DNA of 64,000 nt from Pseudoips prasinana (GCA_951640165.1 OX621242.1:16361501-16425500); one strand, 5' to 3'. Shown: positions 30,040-41,639, counted from the stretch's first letter. The notes: generated from the sequence alone by a model not told the origin. Made by a program: numbers and translations.

Positions 30040-31356
30040 CTCTGTCAAGAAAGTACCGGGAAAAGATCAATAATATACAAAATGTTTGTTATTCATCCAA
30101 ATTTATTTTATCACCTTCAAAGTATGCTCCTTCAGAAACGATACACTTACGCCAACGAATAATCCATTCATCAAAACATTTTTTAAACGCTGCTTTCGGA
30201 ATTGAGTTTAGTTCTCGCCGCGAATTCTCCTTTATGTCTTCTACCGATTGAAAACGGGTACCACGAAGTGGTAATTTGAGTTTAGGAAAAAGAAAGAAGT
30301 CAGCTGGAGCCATATCTGGTGAATATGGTGGTTGCTGGATGGTATTTGTTGAGTGTTTGGTCAAAAATTCGTTCACAATGATGGCCTTGTGCGAAGGCGC
30401 ATTATCATGGTGCAAAATCCAAGAATTTTCTTTCCACAAATCTGGCCTTATTCGTCGAATTTGCTGTCTAAAACGCCGCATAACGCTCACATAATATTCT
30501 TTATTTACCGTTCGACCTTCCGGTAAGAATTCAGAGTGCACAACACCGCGATAGTCAAAGAAAACAGTCAACACGACTTTGACTTTTGATCGACTTTGGC
30601 GTGGTTTTTTCGGTTTCGGTTCAGTTGGAAGGCGCCATTCCGAAGCTTGTTGACTAGTTTGCATGTCAAACTCGTAAACCCACGTCTCGTCACCAGTAAC
30701 AATGCGTTTCATGAATGTTGGGTCGGAATTGACTCGTTCTACCATATCCTCAGCTACTTTCATGCGATTGAGTTTTTGGAGAAAATTCAGATCTTTTGGG
30801 ACTAGCCGAGCGGCAACATGTTTCATACCCAAATGATTAGTTAAAATGGTACGAATCGACTCGTGAGATACAGAAAGTTCGGCGGCTATCTCTCTCAGAT
30901 TTCAATGAGGATTTTCAGTCACTATTTCCTTCACTTTTGCGATGTTAACTTCAGTTGAAGACGTTGATGGCCTACCAGAGCGAAGCAAATCTTTCATCAC
31001 ATCTCGACCGCTTTTGAACGCTTGGAACCACTCATAAGCACGAGTTTTTGATAAAGTCGATTCATCATAAGCCTTCTGTAACATTTTCAGTGACTCCGAA
31101 CACGAAATTCCATTAGCGATGAAAAATTTAAGACAAACTCTTTGTTCGATATTTTTATCCATTATGAAATTTGCAATACACACTATATATGATATTACTA
31201 AAACCAGCACTGTATGTAATATAAATAACAGATGCAACTCAAACTCCGCGCCAAAACGGAAAGCAGTTGTGCCAATCTAACAACAACAAAAAAAACAAAA
31301 ATTTGAATTTGGAACCATAAACATATCATCCATTCCCGATACCTTTTTGACTGAAT
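30040..31356 (-). mobile_element. mariner transposon (1317 bp) with TA duplication
   Basis: The ends are imperfect inverted repeats: 'ctctgtcaagaaagtaccgg' on the left and, read inward, 'attcagtcaaaaaggtatcg' on the right. TA flanks both sides (30038-30039, 31357-31358). It carries one transposase gene with a single nonsense codon and interrupts a SINE-C copy. Confidence 0.88.
30089..31162 (-). pseudogene. mariner transposase with one nonsense codon
   Basis: A single frame of 357 codons begins at the ATG at 31160-31162 (MDKNIEQRVC). An N-terminal HTH region is seen (SKTRAYEWFQAFKSGRD, RSGRPSTS), then a TGA at 30902-30904. After that the frame continues to the catalytic D,D34D domain: TGDETW, HHDNAPSH and YSPDMAPADFFLFPKLK. 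Length and motifs are those of mariner transposases (about 345 residues), which cut and paste the element at TA. The only visible defect is the TGA, probably a point mutation. The upstream ATG at 31237 is likely not used. Confidence 0.9.
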
Positions 31357-31754
31357 TAGATAAATACTTATATACATAGAAAACATCCATGACTCAGAAA
31401 CAAATATTCGTGCTCATTACACAAATATTTGCACTTACCGGGATTCGAACCCAGGACCACCAGCTTCGTAGGCAGGAGCACTACTAGGCTATGGTGACCG
31501 TCAAATAAAGACATATACTTAACTACACTCAGCTCAAATTTTCTTGCAGCAGAATGCCTTGCAGACCTCGTTTATATTCATGTAATTACTTGATTCTGAT
31601 TTTAAGATTTTCTTTTTTTCTAGATAATTGATTAGAAGAAAATTTATATGAGACCATTCCAAAAGCATTCTATCTCGATCAAAACGAATAACACCAGACA
31701 AACAACGGAGAAATTGATTTCCTTCTTTGGAAGGAAAGCAAATTAAGAGTACTA

Positions 31755-33402
31755 CACTGGACAGCAAATAAACCGAGCCACCCGCTACCTAGGCACTCTA
31801 ATTCGATTTTCTCAAAAACTAAAAAACCTACAATTATCAAAGTTGTACCTACAGAAAGTGCATTTCATGGTGATTAAAATGAAAGGAAACTCATTGGGTT
31901 TAATCAATATTTCAGTGTTTATTAAGGATTTTACAAAGAAGAGTCGTTTTCCAGTCGTGACAATCGTTAGTAATGATAAAGTGAAAAAAAAAATTAAAGC
32001 CAAAAACAAAGATAAAATCAAAAAAAAGTTTTTGATCAATATTCCGTATTCCCTCCCCTTGCTCGGATAACTGCCAGCATCCTTGTATTCATCGACCTTA
32101 CGAGCCTGACGATAAAATCTTGAGGAATTGTATTCCACTCCTCTTCAATTGCGATTCGCAGCTCTGGAAGCCTTGTTGGAGCAGGTACTCGGGCTCGAAC
32201 CCGACGTTTCAGCTCATCCCATAAGTGTTCTATCGGATTCAAGTCCGGGCTTCGAGCTGGCCAGTCCATCGTACGAATGCTGACGTCGCGTAGATACTGG
32301 GTCACCACATGAGCAACATGAGGCCGTGCATTATCATGCATCAATTGCATATCCTGTCCGATATATCCTGCGTAAGGTACCACATGGTCTGCGAGGATTT
32401 CAGTAATGTAGCGATGAGAAGTCAGTCCACGTGTACGGCCCGTCGGTTCGATGAAAACTAACGTTGTATGTGCTGTTAACGAGATGCCGCCCCAGACCAT
32501 TACAGATCCTCCTCCATAAGCAACAGTTTCCTCGATGCAACACTGAGAATACCTTTCTCCAGGGCGACGATATACTCTCTGACGTCGATCACTTCCATGT
32601 AGACTCACCCTGGTCTCATCAGTGAAGAGTACATTACTCCACTGCTCTAATGTCCAATCCCTATGCTCTCGAGCAAATTCAAGTCGTGCTCGACGGTGTG
32701 CTACCGTTAATGCTGGGCCTGTTGCAGCTCTTTTTGGGGTCAGGTTCCGTTCAGCAAGTCTCCTTCTGACGGTATCTGAACTTATGACCACTTGTCGTTC
32801 GTCACGCAGACTTTGTTGGACTTGAACTGCGTTGAGGTGACGATTTCGCAGAACAGTAAGGTGGATATAACGATCATCTGCTGCTGATGTAGCCCTAGGT
32901 CTGCCCGTACCTGGACGGCGATCGAATGCTCCAGTCTCTAGGTATCGTCTGTAAACTCGTTGCACCGAAGATCTGCTGATTCGAAGCCTTCGAGCGACTT
33001 CACGTTGCGCAATGCCTGCTTGAAGTAATGCTACAGCTTGAGCTGCTTCCTGATGTGTTGTATCCATTATTAATCGAAAAAAGTAGCAAAAACACACGCG
33101 TCTGAGCAAACGATGGACAAAAACTAAAGAAATGATAAGAAATATCCGACTACCCTCATTGTAGAGAAAAAGAACGCTAATTTCAAACTCTGGTGAAAAC
33201 AGAACAAATCGTTAGCATTGTGTTTGTTGCTTGATTACAATGTGAGTTGAGGGTACTTTCGAATTAATTTGTAGTCATTTTAATCACCATGAAACGCACT
33301 TTTTGTAGGTATAACTTTGATAGTTGTAAGTTTTATACTTTTTGAGAAAATCGAATCAGAGTTCCTAGGTAGCGGGTGGCTCGGTTTATTTGCTGACCAG
33401 TG
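31755..33402 (-). mobile_element. Tc1-like transposon (1648 bp), apparently complete
   Basis: 128-bp inverted ends (31755-31882, 33275-33402) begin CACTGGACAGCAAATAAACC and CACTGGTCAGCAAATAAACC and are about 88-90% identical by eye. TA flanks both sides. The single transposase gene is uninterrupted. Long ends like these distinguish it from the short-ended Tc1 at 61063. Confidence 0.92.
32036..33067 (-). CDS. Tc1-family transposase (DD34E), uninterrupted
   Basis: 343 residues from the ATG at 33065-33067 (MDTTHQEAAQ). An in-frame ATG 14 codons upstream exists, but this start fits the family length. The N-terminal paired-type HTH (VARRLRISRSSVQRVYRRY) is followed by a GRPR motif (PGTGRPRATS). 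The catalytic triad is FTDETR, MHDNARPH and DLNPIEHLWDE, with 34 residues between the second Asp and the Glu. The C-terminus RARGGNTEY is typical. The enzyme would bind the inverted ends and insert at TA. There are no stops or frameshifts, so it could be functional. Confidence 0.95.
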   Translation of the reverse strand: MDTTHQEAAQAVALLQAGIAQREVARRLRISRSSVQRVYRRYLETGAFDRRPGTGRPRATSAADDRYIHLTVLRNRHLNAVQVQQSLRDERQVVISSDTVRRRLAERNLTPKRAATGPALTVAHRRARLEFAREHRDWTLEQWSNVLFTDETRVSLHGSDRRQRVYRRPGERYSQCCIEETVAYGGGSVMVWGGISLTAHTTLVFIEPTGRTRGLTSHRYITEILADHVVPYAGYIGQDMQLMHDNARPHVAHVVTQYLRDVSIRTMDWPARSPDLNPIEHLWDELKRRVRARVPAPTRLPELRIAIEEEWNTIPQDFIVRLVRSMNTRMLAVIRARGGNTEY

Positions 33403-33404
33403 TA

Positions 33405-34457
33405 TTTATTGTAAGCCGTCAATAACAGATTCCTTAATATCGGGAAATGTTCATGATGTATGAAAAAATATGTTTTTTTTTTTTGTAGTTTTTTCCGATT
33501 CCGAACAGAAAGTGTTAGGTATATTGAGAGTTGTCATTTTCTACCCTGAATTTAAGGCTATATCAATATTATTTAAAACATATCTACCTCAACTATGCCT
33601 TTCTTTTCTTTTCAAGATAAGCCTAAACTTTGGGGAAATTATTAACGAAAAAATAAAACGGTCAGGCATAGCTCGTCACAATATTATCAGTTAAGTTAGT
33701 GGTAGTTAACCCATTTGAATGCTTTTAAGGCTCTGGTTTCTATTAATTCTATTAATAACAACAGCTTAAACAAAACTCATATTTATAAAGCATTTTCTAT
33801 TGAATATAAATATAATGTTCAAATCCAGTCCCCAAATAACGGAAAAATTGCGCAACATACATACAAACAATACACATACATTCGAATTGATAACCTACTT
33901 CTTTTAAAGGCGGTTAAAAACAAAAGAAAATCCGACCAATGAGGTACTTTTACCAAATGCTAGATCTATGTGGTGACATAGACACCGTTACGTAAACAAA
34001 GGTCTTGCCATCTCATAAACAGACCCATAAACATATTTCTCTGCTACAAAACGGAATAAGCTATCGAGATACCGTAGTAAAATTCGAATGAGACCGCTGT
34101 TATTTATTATTTGGCGGAGGACAGATTTATTTAGATCTCAATTTTCGTACAACCAACAGATAAATCTTTGCAGTAAGTCTGATTATAACTTAATTAAAAT
34201 AAGTTTTCAACTTTAGTTTGGATAAATCTACGTACAAAATTCAATACAGTGAGGAACTTGTTAAACAGATGTTCAAGTAAACTAGTAAGCTAACTTGAGT
34301 CTACTTGCTTTATATAAGTAGACCAAGGGTAGTCTTAACATAAATATAAGAAAAAGCTAAATTATAGTAATAGAATTACATAACATCTAAGTGAACATCG
34401 AATTTCTCTTGGTTTTATGACACTGTTTTCAGCGTTACTACATTATTCTTTTTAAGA
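33405..34457. other. Mostly unrecognised; dispersed-repeat tail at 33850-33925
   Basis: 'cgaattgataacctacttct' followed by 'tttaaaggcggttaaaaac' resembles the 3' end of a common lepidopteran repeat (recalled). The two ORFs at 33470 and 33715 have no motifs. Confidence 0.35.
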
Positions 34458-34705
34458 TGTCTATGCATATCAACCGCAAAAAGTGTATGTGCTTGGGCAT
34501 GTCGGTCTCGCACCGATTAACCTCACGTGCTGTGGGCTCTTGGCGCCTAGTGAGAGGAGCCCCAGGAATTGGCGTATACTGCTCTGGTGCCCCCCTTTTG
34601 AGCCGTGCCCTAGGTGGTTAAGTCATGAACACTAGGAGGATTATGGCTTTTCATCCCGGTTTGCCGACTCCTGCCAGTCAGGAACAGCGACTGTGTAACT
34701 AAAAA
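34458..34705 (+). repeat. Repeat X, diverged copy
   Basis: 'accgcaaaaagtgtatgtgc', 'ggcatgtcggtctcgcaccg', 'cttggcgcctagtgagagga' and 'ccgactcctgccagtcagga' align along nearly the full 3388 copy with many substitutions. Confidence 0.6.
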
Positions 34706-34808
34706 TTTCTGTTACAGAACCTTCTGTAGTTGACCAAATCAAACAAGTACCTATACATTATACATATTACACACAAATATGTAAGAAAAGTTAGTAAAGG
34801 TAAAAAAT

Positions 34809-35406
34809 AAAAAAACCGGCCAAGTGCGAGTCGGACTCGCTCGTGAAGGGTTCCGTAACAGCAAGTATTTCAGTTGATGAAAAGTAAATTGCGGTTTACG
34901 AATTATGACGTTTTAAAAAAAATTACTTACCAGATCTCGTTCGAACCAATTTTCGTTGTTAGTTTGCATGGTACATCATATATTTTTTTTTAGTTTTATC
35001 AATCTCTTATTTTAGAAGTTACAGAGGGGGGGGGGGGTACTCATTTTACCACTTTGGAAGTGTCTCTCGCGCATTCTAAACTATTCAGTTTAGAAAAAAA
35101 TGATATTAGAAACCTCAAAATTATTTTTCAAGACCTATCCATAAATACGCCACAAGTAGGGGTACGATGAAAAAAAAAATTTGAGTTTCAGTTCTATGTA
35201 TGGGGACCCCCAAAATTATTGTTCTTTTTAATTTTTTTGTGAAAATCTTAATGCGGTTCACAGAATACATCCACATACAAAGTTTCAACAGTACAGCTCT
35301 TATAGTTTCGGAAGAAAGTGGCTGTGACATACGGACAGACAGACAGACAGACATGAGGAATCTATAAGGGTTCCGTTATTTGCCATTTGGCTGCGGAACC
35401 CTAAAA
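34809..35406 (+). mobile_element. Non-autonomous MITE of a common lepidopteran type
   Basis: It starts 'aaaccggccaagtgcgagtc', 'ggactcgctcgtgaagggtt' and ends '(acag)n acatgagg', 'aagggttccgttatttgcc', 'ggctgcggaaccctaaaaa'. The short inverse words 'agggttccg' and 'cggaaccct' mark the ends. It includes a G11 run at about 35026. There is no coding capacity. Confidence 0.65.
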
Positions 35407-36060
35407 ATATAGGTTTGAATTTTGTAGATGTCTGCACGTAGGTTAACAGTGCTTTTATAAATGTCATTTCGTTCATTAAAGACCAACCATAGAACTACAA
35501 CACATAATATTAGTACAAAATGATTAGATTTTCTTAATAACTATCTTCTCCAATCTTAACATGATAAAACGATGTATTGAATTAAAACAATTACGCTCTA
35601 ATATAAGCACTGCTGTATCGCATCTATAACTCCTTTTCATTTTAATAAAAAATCTTTCAAAAGAAATATTAAATATAAGCTTGTTTTGAATACGCAGGTT
35701 TGATGTGTTGTAGACTTAAAAGCTGTGGATTACATTAAAAGCTTTCAATACCATCCGTGTGATGTATTTCCGGGAGAAAAACGTACAAAATAAAGAAAGC
35801 GTTGAACATTGATGGTAGTCAACATATACATATAAATAGCTATTTGAAACAAATATCAAACGAATCTCAAAAATAGGGAAATCGTTTTTATAACCACAAA
35901 GAAATTTGTATAATTTGGACGCCAAATTCTTATTTTTAATATTAATAGCTGGCATTTGTGATGAATATACCAGGGCCATTAGTGTACTATCTCATAAGTA
36001 TATATGGACGCTATACCGGTTTATACAATTAATTTAGTACTTACATATCGTATGGGTCAG
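35407..36060. other. No recognisable feature
   Basis: AT-rich. The 87-codon minus ORF at 35716-35979 shows no motif. Confidence 0.4.
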
Positions 36061-36290
36061 GGTTGTTCAAGCCGCCGACATGACTTATGACTGTTGCCAT
36101 AAGGCTAAACTGCCGCTCCCGGTTGTAGCCTTATGGCTACAACCGGGCAGTTTAAGGTTCCCGCCGAAACACGGAGACGCTCAGGATATTAAACCACTTT
36201 GGCGGTCACCCATCTATGGACTGACCGTGAGTCTAGTTGCTTAACCTCACCGATCACTGACGGACCGGTGACAGCATGTAACTATGAGCA
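36061..36290 (+). repeat. Repeat Y copy with nested hairpin
   Basis: 'ggcggtcacccatctatgga' and 'ctgaccgtgagtctagttgc' recur in diverged form at 41573-41632. Just upstream, 'cccggttgtagcc' (36118-36130) pairs with 36135-36147 across TTAT. An outer 9-bp pair 'taaactgcc'/'ggcagttta' encloses it. Confidence 0.55.
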
Positions 36291-37048
36291 CCTTGATTAA
36301 TTTACTAACTAATAATTTCGTTATAAATGATGTTTTAATCATCTTGTGTCAATTAAATTAATTTTGATTACTTATATAAAATTTTGTTGGAAGTTTATTT
36401 TCCATATTAATAACAGATTAGGTATCTGTCTATCAAACATCAAAAGTGTCTAGGGATCAAGTACATTTTTTTACTTTTACATTATTTTTAAAATCATTCA
36501 CCTACTCTTCCAGAGTGGCATATTACTTTAATTCCTATGTTTAAATTAACAACTTATTTAGTTAGCAATGTTTGCATATTGTGGGTAATTAAACTAAGTA
36601 AATATCTTCAATTCAAAAAAGACAAAAGCCATTACTATTTCTGCATCGGAACTAAAATTTGCATCGATATGGAGTCACGGCATCATTTGACACGAGAAGA
36701 TATGATAAGAACCATCGGAATGTTGCAAGCTTGGTTGGATGTGACCTCTAAGAGTTCCACCTGTAGTACTCTGCAATCGTAACGCCCGTTCAATAGGCTA
36801 CAACACATAAATTGGGAGGACGAAGTCTGGCGTTGTATTTGCTTTTCCGATGAATCTACTTTCGGTATGAAACTGGATACAAGACTTACTCGATTTTCGA
36901 AATTTTGGCAGGACGCTCATTCATATAGAGGGGAACAATAGTTTTGCCGTTATCTGTATCAGGGGCAACCTCAATGCTCAGATTTATGTGGAGAGGATTG
37001 TTTCAGGCATGACCATTCATTTCGGAAGCCGGTTACGTGGTTTGTTGA

Positions 37049-37092
37049 GACTAATGGCCGACAATGTGGACGTGCATTGTCGGCCATTAGTC
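37049..37092. repeat. Perfect 18-bp hairpin with 8-nt loop inside the decayed Tc1
   Basis: 'gactaatggccgacaatg' (37049-37066) and its exact reverse complement (37075-37092) flank 'tggacgtg'. No counterpart is expected in an undamaged transposase gene. Confidence 0.9.
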
Positions 37093-37432
37093 GCAACCTA
37101 CCTACGGCTAAAATCGTTACACGCAATCCTGCCGATGCTCACTTCAACATGTTGCCGTAGCCGTAGTCAATCGCCAAACCTCAATCCAATTGAGTTTCAA
37201 ATTACAAAATAGAGTAGTTAGAAAGAACGTGGGCGGCCATTTCTTAATACACAGTTCATCTAGATATCTCTAGATGATTTTAAGCATGGCCAGCTGTGAT
37301 TGTGTGTTCCATATCAACACAAATTATTAATATTTTTTATCACCACATTATAAATTTTAAAAAATCAGCATTCTTCTTTTTTTGCCATTTAATTGAAGAT
37401 ATTAATTTTCGTTACGATTTGATTTACTTAAT

Positions 37433-37560
37433 ACTAGTTGTGCCCCGCGCTTTACCCGCGTTAAAGTTTATAAATTATAGCCTATGTGTTAATCTAGGGT
37501 ATCAGCTAACTCTATACTAAATTTTATTAAAAGCGCTCCAGCCGTTTAGGCGTGCAGAAC
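37433..37560 (-). mobile_element. Helitron-like 3' fragment
   Basis: Read on minus it ends 'tttaacgcgggtaaagcgcg' and 'gggcacaactagt', with 'acataggctataatttataa' upstream, as in the 59600 copy. It appears to have inserted in the tail of the decayed Tc1. Confidence 0.55.
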
Positions 37561-37711
37561 ACACTCAAAAACGGCTAAAATATGATTTTACGACATATGT
37601 TTTGTTAACTTCAGCAAAAGAAGCTAGTCTGCAAGGCTAGATTTGGTAAATTTTAATTGGATATTTATTATAATAAAAATGTATTTGATCCCTACAGACT
37701 TTTGATGTGTG

Positions 37712-38133
37712 GTGTTTGTTGTTCATAAATTGATTAGAATCCATTTGTTTATATTTTACAACACATCTTCTTTATACCAGTTTCCAAATGCATAGTGAAA
37801 CTGAATTGAAATTAGTGAACCAATTAGGAGGTACTAAACGACATACGCTTCAATTTTATTTTACCTTACTATTTGTGTTAGGGGTTAAATACTCGATGTA
37901 CAAGTCCATCTGCAATAATTACAATGAATGAGAATATAGCTACAAAGAAAATAATCCACACATAAACCCTTTTGACTGAGCGTAACTGATTGAGTGCCTG
38001 TATCTGTCAGGGGTGGCGCATGGCGCCTGGAACGCAAGGGGCGCCCTCGACCCTAGCACTAATCAAAAATGTCACTAACTAGGCACGGCCTGTTATTTAA
38101 AGTCTTACCTTTGTGCTTTTAATTGCGATCTCC
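37712..38133. other. No recognisable feature
   Basis: Short AT-rich spacer without ORFs or repeats that I can identify. Confidence 0.4.
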
Positions 38134-38255
38134 CCCTGTGTACCAATAGTAAGTGATTTTTGTCGTTTAAGTTATCGTTACACATTGTCCTATAGCTGCC
38201 TAACGTTGTGTGAATAACATAACCGTCAAAAATCACTTATTTTTGGTACACAGGG
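38134..38255. mobile_element. 122-bp inverted-repeat element (MITE-like)
   Basis: The left end CCCTGTGTACCAATAGTAAG and the right end read inward CCCTGTGTACCAAAAATAAG continue into 'tgatttttg' on both sides (about 29 bp, 2-3 mismatches). A target duplication is not evident. The size allows only the two ends plus a ~60 bp centre. Confidence 0.7.
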
Positions 38256-39314
38256 TAGATAGCCCGTTTTATGAAAAGTTGTTATAAGTTTCGCTGGATA
38301 ATTATAATGCCGCAGACCGATAAATGAACATAAATCCTTCTTTTTTCCTTTTTATTTCCATCTTCTTTTTCCTTCGCGGATTAAAACTAGTTAGAAGCCA
38401 ATATATGTGTGGTTTTATCTTTTATCTGAAAGCTTATCTGATGGATGACAGTTTAACTGCGTTGCATGATAATCCGTCCAGGCGTAAAAGTTTGACAACC
38501 ACTTCTCTAGTTTTGTCGTGGGTCTTGTAACACCTTTACCGTCAAATATCCAATCGGGACTTTTAACCTCTAGATTAAATGCACTGACTTCAAAACACAA
38601 ACAGAACTCAACGTTTCTTAACACCGACCGATTTAAACGAAATATATATAGGACACATCAATTTGGGTATACATACATATAAATTATATACATACCCACA
38701 TAAAAAGAAACACACAATCTTTAACTTTAGAATGGCTGTAATAATTTTCGTGAAGTATAAGTTATGGGCTAAAATTCAGCATAACATCGATCCGATGAAA
38801 TGCCCTCTCCGGACGTAAACCGGAGGTGAGGCAAGTTGCACAAAACATCCCTAAAAATCATGATCTCTCGCCCTCTCCCCGCCAGTAACCGTCCAGAGTC
38901 GAGGTTCGAACCCCACAGGGGGTGCCCTCCGGCGCGGGTACTTAGTTTGTAGTTTTATATTTGCTAGGTGGTTAGAGACCACTAACTGCACGCGTCACGT
39001 TAAAAAAATAAAATAAAAACAGCATAACAATTGCGCTCGCGCATTTTTATGTGTTAAGGGCATATAATTACGTCCGAAGAATGTATATCGGTCATTTTGT
39101 GGAAATAATATTCCAAAATAATCTTTAAATACTATATATTCTTAAAAAAACCCCGTGTATTAAATTTTAATAACGGTTACATTTTTATTCAATTAACACA
39201 AATAATATTTGATTCCGTAATATTGAATCCAAAATAAATGATTTGGAATAATCTAGCCGTAAAGAGACCTATCCAATTAAATCCACTTTTTATAAAAAAA
39301 TAACACATTTACGT
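38256..39314. other. No recognisable feature
   Basis: Contains 'gtcgaggttcgaaccccaca' (38897-38916), a B-box-like word, but no A box or acceptor-stem pairing was found. Small ORFs lack motifs. Confidence 0.35.
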
Positions 39315-39405
39315 CATCATCATGTCAGCGAAATGATGCTAGACAAAAGCGGGGAGGCTTTTGTCTAGCAGTGGTTGTCATTTGGCTGATATGATGATGA
39401 TGATG
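39315..39405. repeat. RTE 3' tail with its own inverted copy (foldback)
   Basis: The right half ('ggcttttgtctagcagtgg', 'catttggctgatatgatgat') is the RTE tail seen at 48318-48368. The left half is its inverse: 'tgctagacaaaagc' (39337-39350) pairs with 39357-39370, and 'catcatcatgtcagc' pairs with 'gctgatatgatgatg'. Confidence 0.8.
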
Positions 39406-39556
39406 TAAAGATCCACAACCACACAAATGACTGCATTGCGTCCGTCATTTGGAGGATATGCTTTAACCGCCACGCTTATCAGACGGGTTCGCGACGGCAA
39501 TATGATGTTATTATACATAAAAAGATGCTACTGCCCCCCACAGGGCATATAATAAT

Positions 39557-39764
39557 AATGATATCCTTGGACATTATTTACACACGGCCATCTGGTCCCA
39601 ATATACTACTTTTCTTTTGTAAATATATACTTATATAGGTAAATACACCCAGACTCAGGACAAACAGACATGTTCATGCACATAAATATCTGTCCTGGTT
39701 GGGAATCGAACCCACGACCTTCGGCATGAAAAACAAGCGTTCGCCAACCACGCCAACAGGCCCG
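39557..39764 (-). repeat. SINE family B copy
   Basis: Plus-strand words 'ttggacattatttacacacg', 'cttttgtaaatatatactt', 'tgttcatgcacataaatatc' and 'gggaatcgaacccacgacct', then the head 'ccaaccacgccaacaggccc'. Confidence 0.75.
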
Positions 39765-41229
39765 TCCATGTCCATTGTCCATTTAAGCAAGTACAAAGCC
39801 ACACACACAAAGACATTATTATCAATCTTACAACAATCATTCATGTGTGCCGGAGGTTCCACACCCAAAAACAAGATATGTGTTATACTCACAAAGTAAT
39901 ATAATACTACTAATGTACAAATAAAACCATCAAACTGCAATCACAGTATGTTAACAAACAAGAAGTACGTCGATTAGTCCATTATCTATCACTTAAACGG
40001 TGGTCGAGGGGACGGATGAAGCCCATCTAATGATTATCGCATATTGCTTTAGTGCGGGAGTTAACTCGCTAATATCACATTAAAACCGCTCGCGTTATCT
40101 GCCGGCCGGCGAGGCCCGGCGTCCTGCTATAATCCCGGACTCCGGAATTTCAATCCCGTGTCTACTAGGGATTACGAGCGCTACTCTATGAAGCCTACAT
40201 ACCAACATTTGGTATATTACATGGGCACTATTTCTTTAGAACCTGACGTGCAATGCTGAAAACCAATACATTTCGTAAATGAACCTGGTGGAGTACCTAC
40301 GGGATCATAATGCTGCAAACCGGCCGAGTGGAGTTTAGTGGTTAAGGCACTGACAACAACCAATTTGTTATTTTTCGTATGTTTACAGCATTCTTATATA
40401 TATATATATATATAAAGCAGCTGACTTTGTTAAGAGTATCATTGATGCCAAAATACCTTAGCTCGATAAAAAACACCACGGTCACCTCAAAATTGCTTAA
40501 AACAAAAGAAACTAATGACTATCGTTCCATGATTACAATTGTTTATAGAGTAAAAGTTAACATAAAAAGAGAAACAAGTAAAAATATGAACAAAATAAAA
40601 AATAATATTAGACTTTAATTAAATAGTAGGTACCGTATACTCCAACACAATAAGTTCGTGATGTAAGTATCATGGATATACAGTTCTGGTCACTATATAT
40701 GAAGAAGAAATTTAAAAAATACGTACATATATGTACGTATTTTTAGCACTAACTAAACTAATAAACTTAATCGTAATTTAAAATAACTAATTACTAATAA
40801 TAACTAATAAAGTATCTTGTAACATGTTCTTTATTTATTTACTGACGATAGTAATTTAGGCAGATATTCGGAAGTGAAAGACTTCAAGTTTTCCTGTCGT
40901 GGGGTACGTTAGCTTGTCGGTCTATTGGTAAAATGTAGTAAATACGGCACAAAAACAGATTTCTTACAAAAACATCTATTCTTCCTTTCTATAGGTATTG
41001 GTAAAGTTCGTACGAAAATAAAGGTACAGTTCCGTCAATATCTACTTATTTATAGACATATTTCTGACGTAAAGACAATCGACAACCTCTTTTCCTTGTA
41101 GAAAAAATACTTATACAAATCAAGGAGAGTAATGGCTCATTTTTTCATTGGCGTATTTATTTGTTAATTGAAGTGAATGGGTAAGTAGAACCCTAGCGTC
41201 AGAAGTTAGCCGTTTGGTTTCCGGCCTAG
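39765..41229. other. Mostly unrecognised; (TA)n at 40393-40412; palindrome 40715-40744
   Basis: 'aaaaatacgtacata' and its reverse complement form a perfect 30-bp palindrome without a loop. No gene or known repeat is otherwise visible. Confidence 0.45.
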
Positions 41230-41400
41230 CAAGAATTACAGGGCTACCCTATACCATCCTGTGGGAGTCGTAAAAGGAGAGTAAGGTATACACCAGGTAG
41301 TCGGGCAGCAACTGCGGTCACCAACTCGCATGCCAAGCGCGGTTACTAATGCAAAACCCACTGACTAAGGCAAATGGCAACGTTATAGAAACCTTTGGGG
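41230..41400 (+). repeat. RTE-like 5' leader fragment
   Basis: 'gtcgtaaaaggagagtaag', 'gtatacaccaggtagtcggg', 'cagcaactgcggtcaccaac' and 'gcatgccaagcgcggttac' run parallel to the 5' leader of the RTE at 45240-45350, at lower identity. It is a related family or an old copy. Confidence 0.5.
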
Positions 41401-41572
41401 GTGGCCTATCTCAGTGGACGATATCAAGCTAATTATGTAATATGTGATGTGCGTCAGAGGCTATCAAACTGCCTTGTAGACTCCTGAAATAGCTTTACGA
41501 CCATTGTTTATTGACTATAGCCGAGACTAACTTTTTGAAGTACGAAGACACTTGTCTCTTTAACCTACTTTG

Positions 41573-41632
41573 GCGATCACCTATCTAAAGGCTGGCCATG
41601 AGCCTAGGTTCTTAACCTCGCTGATTTTTAAA
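41573..41632 (+). repeat. Repeat Y, second copy
   Basis: 'tggcgatcacctatctaaag' and 'ctggccatgagcctaggttc' parallel 36200-36265. Confidence 0.45.
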
Positions 41633-41639
41633 GCACAAA

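Larger units (their letters stand above)
29943..31505 (-). repeat. SINE family C copy split by a mariner element
   Basis: The tail half (29943-30037: 'ggggacaatgtcacacagat', 'ccccaaactaagcaaagctt') and head half (31359-31505: 'acttaccgggattcgaaccc', 'ccaccagcttcgtaggcag') together match the continuous copy at 52818-53085. A short stretch of the body may be missing at the junction. Confidence 0.8.
36433..37711 (+). pseudogene. Decayed Tc1-like transposon and transposase
   Basis: The ends resemble those of the element at 61063: left 'aaacatcaaaagtgtctagg', right, read inward, 'cacacatcaaaagtctgtag', followed by 'ggatcaa' on both sides. Inside, ESRHHLTREDMIRTIGMLQA matches the N-terminus of the 61360 transposase (PRHHLSRDEMLRAVGMLQN). 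Later NWEDEVWRCICFSDESTFGM (first Asp) and SPNLNPIEF (Glu) remain. About a third of the gene is missing and frames are broken. It also contains a 44-bp palindrome (37049-37092) and a Helitron fragment. Confidence 0.8.

Noticed and set aside
39640..39764. ORFs at 39655-39940 on both strands
   Set aside because: They lie in a SINE-B copy.
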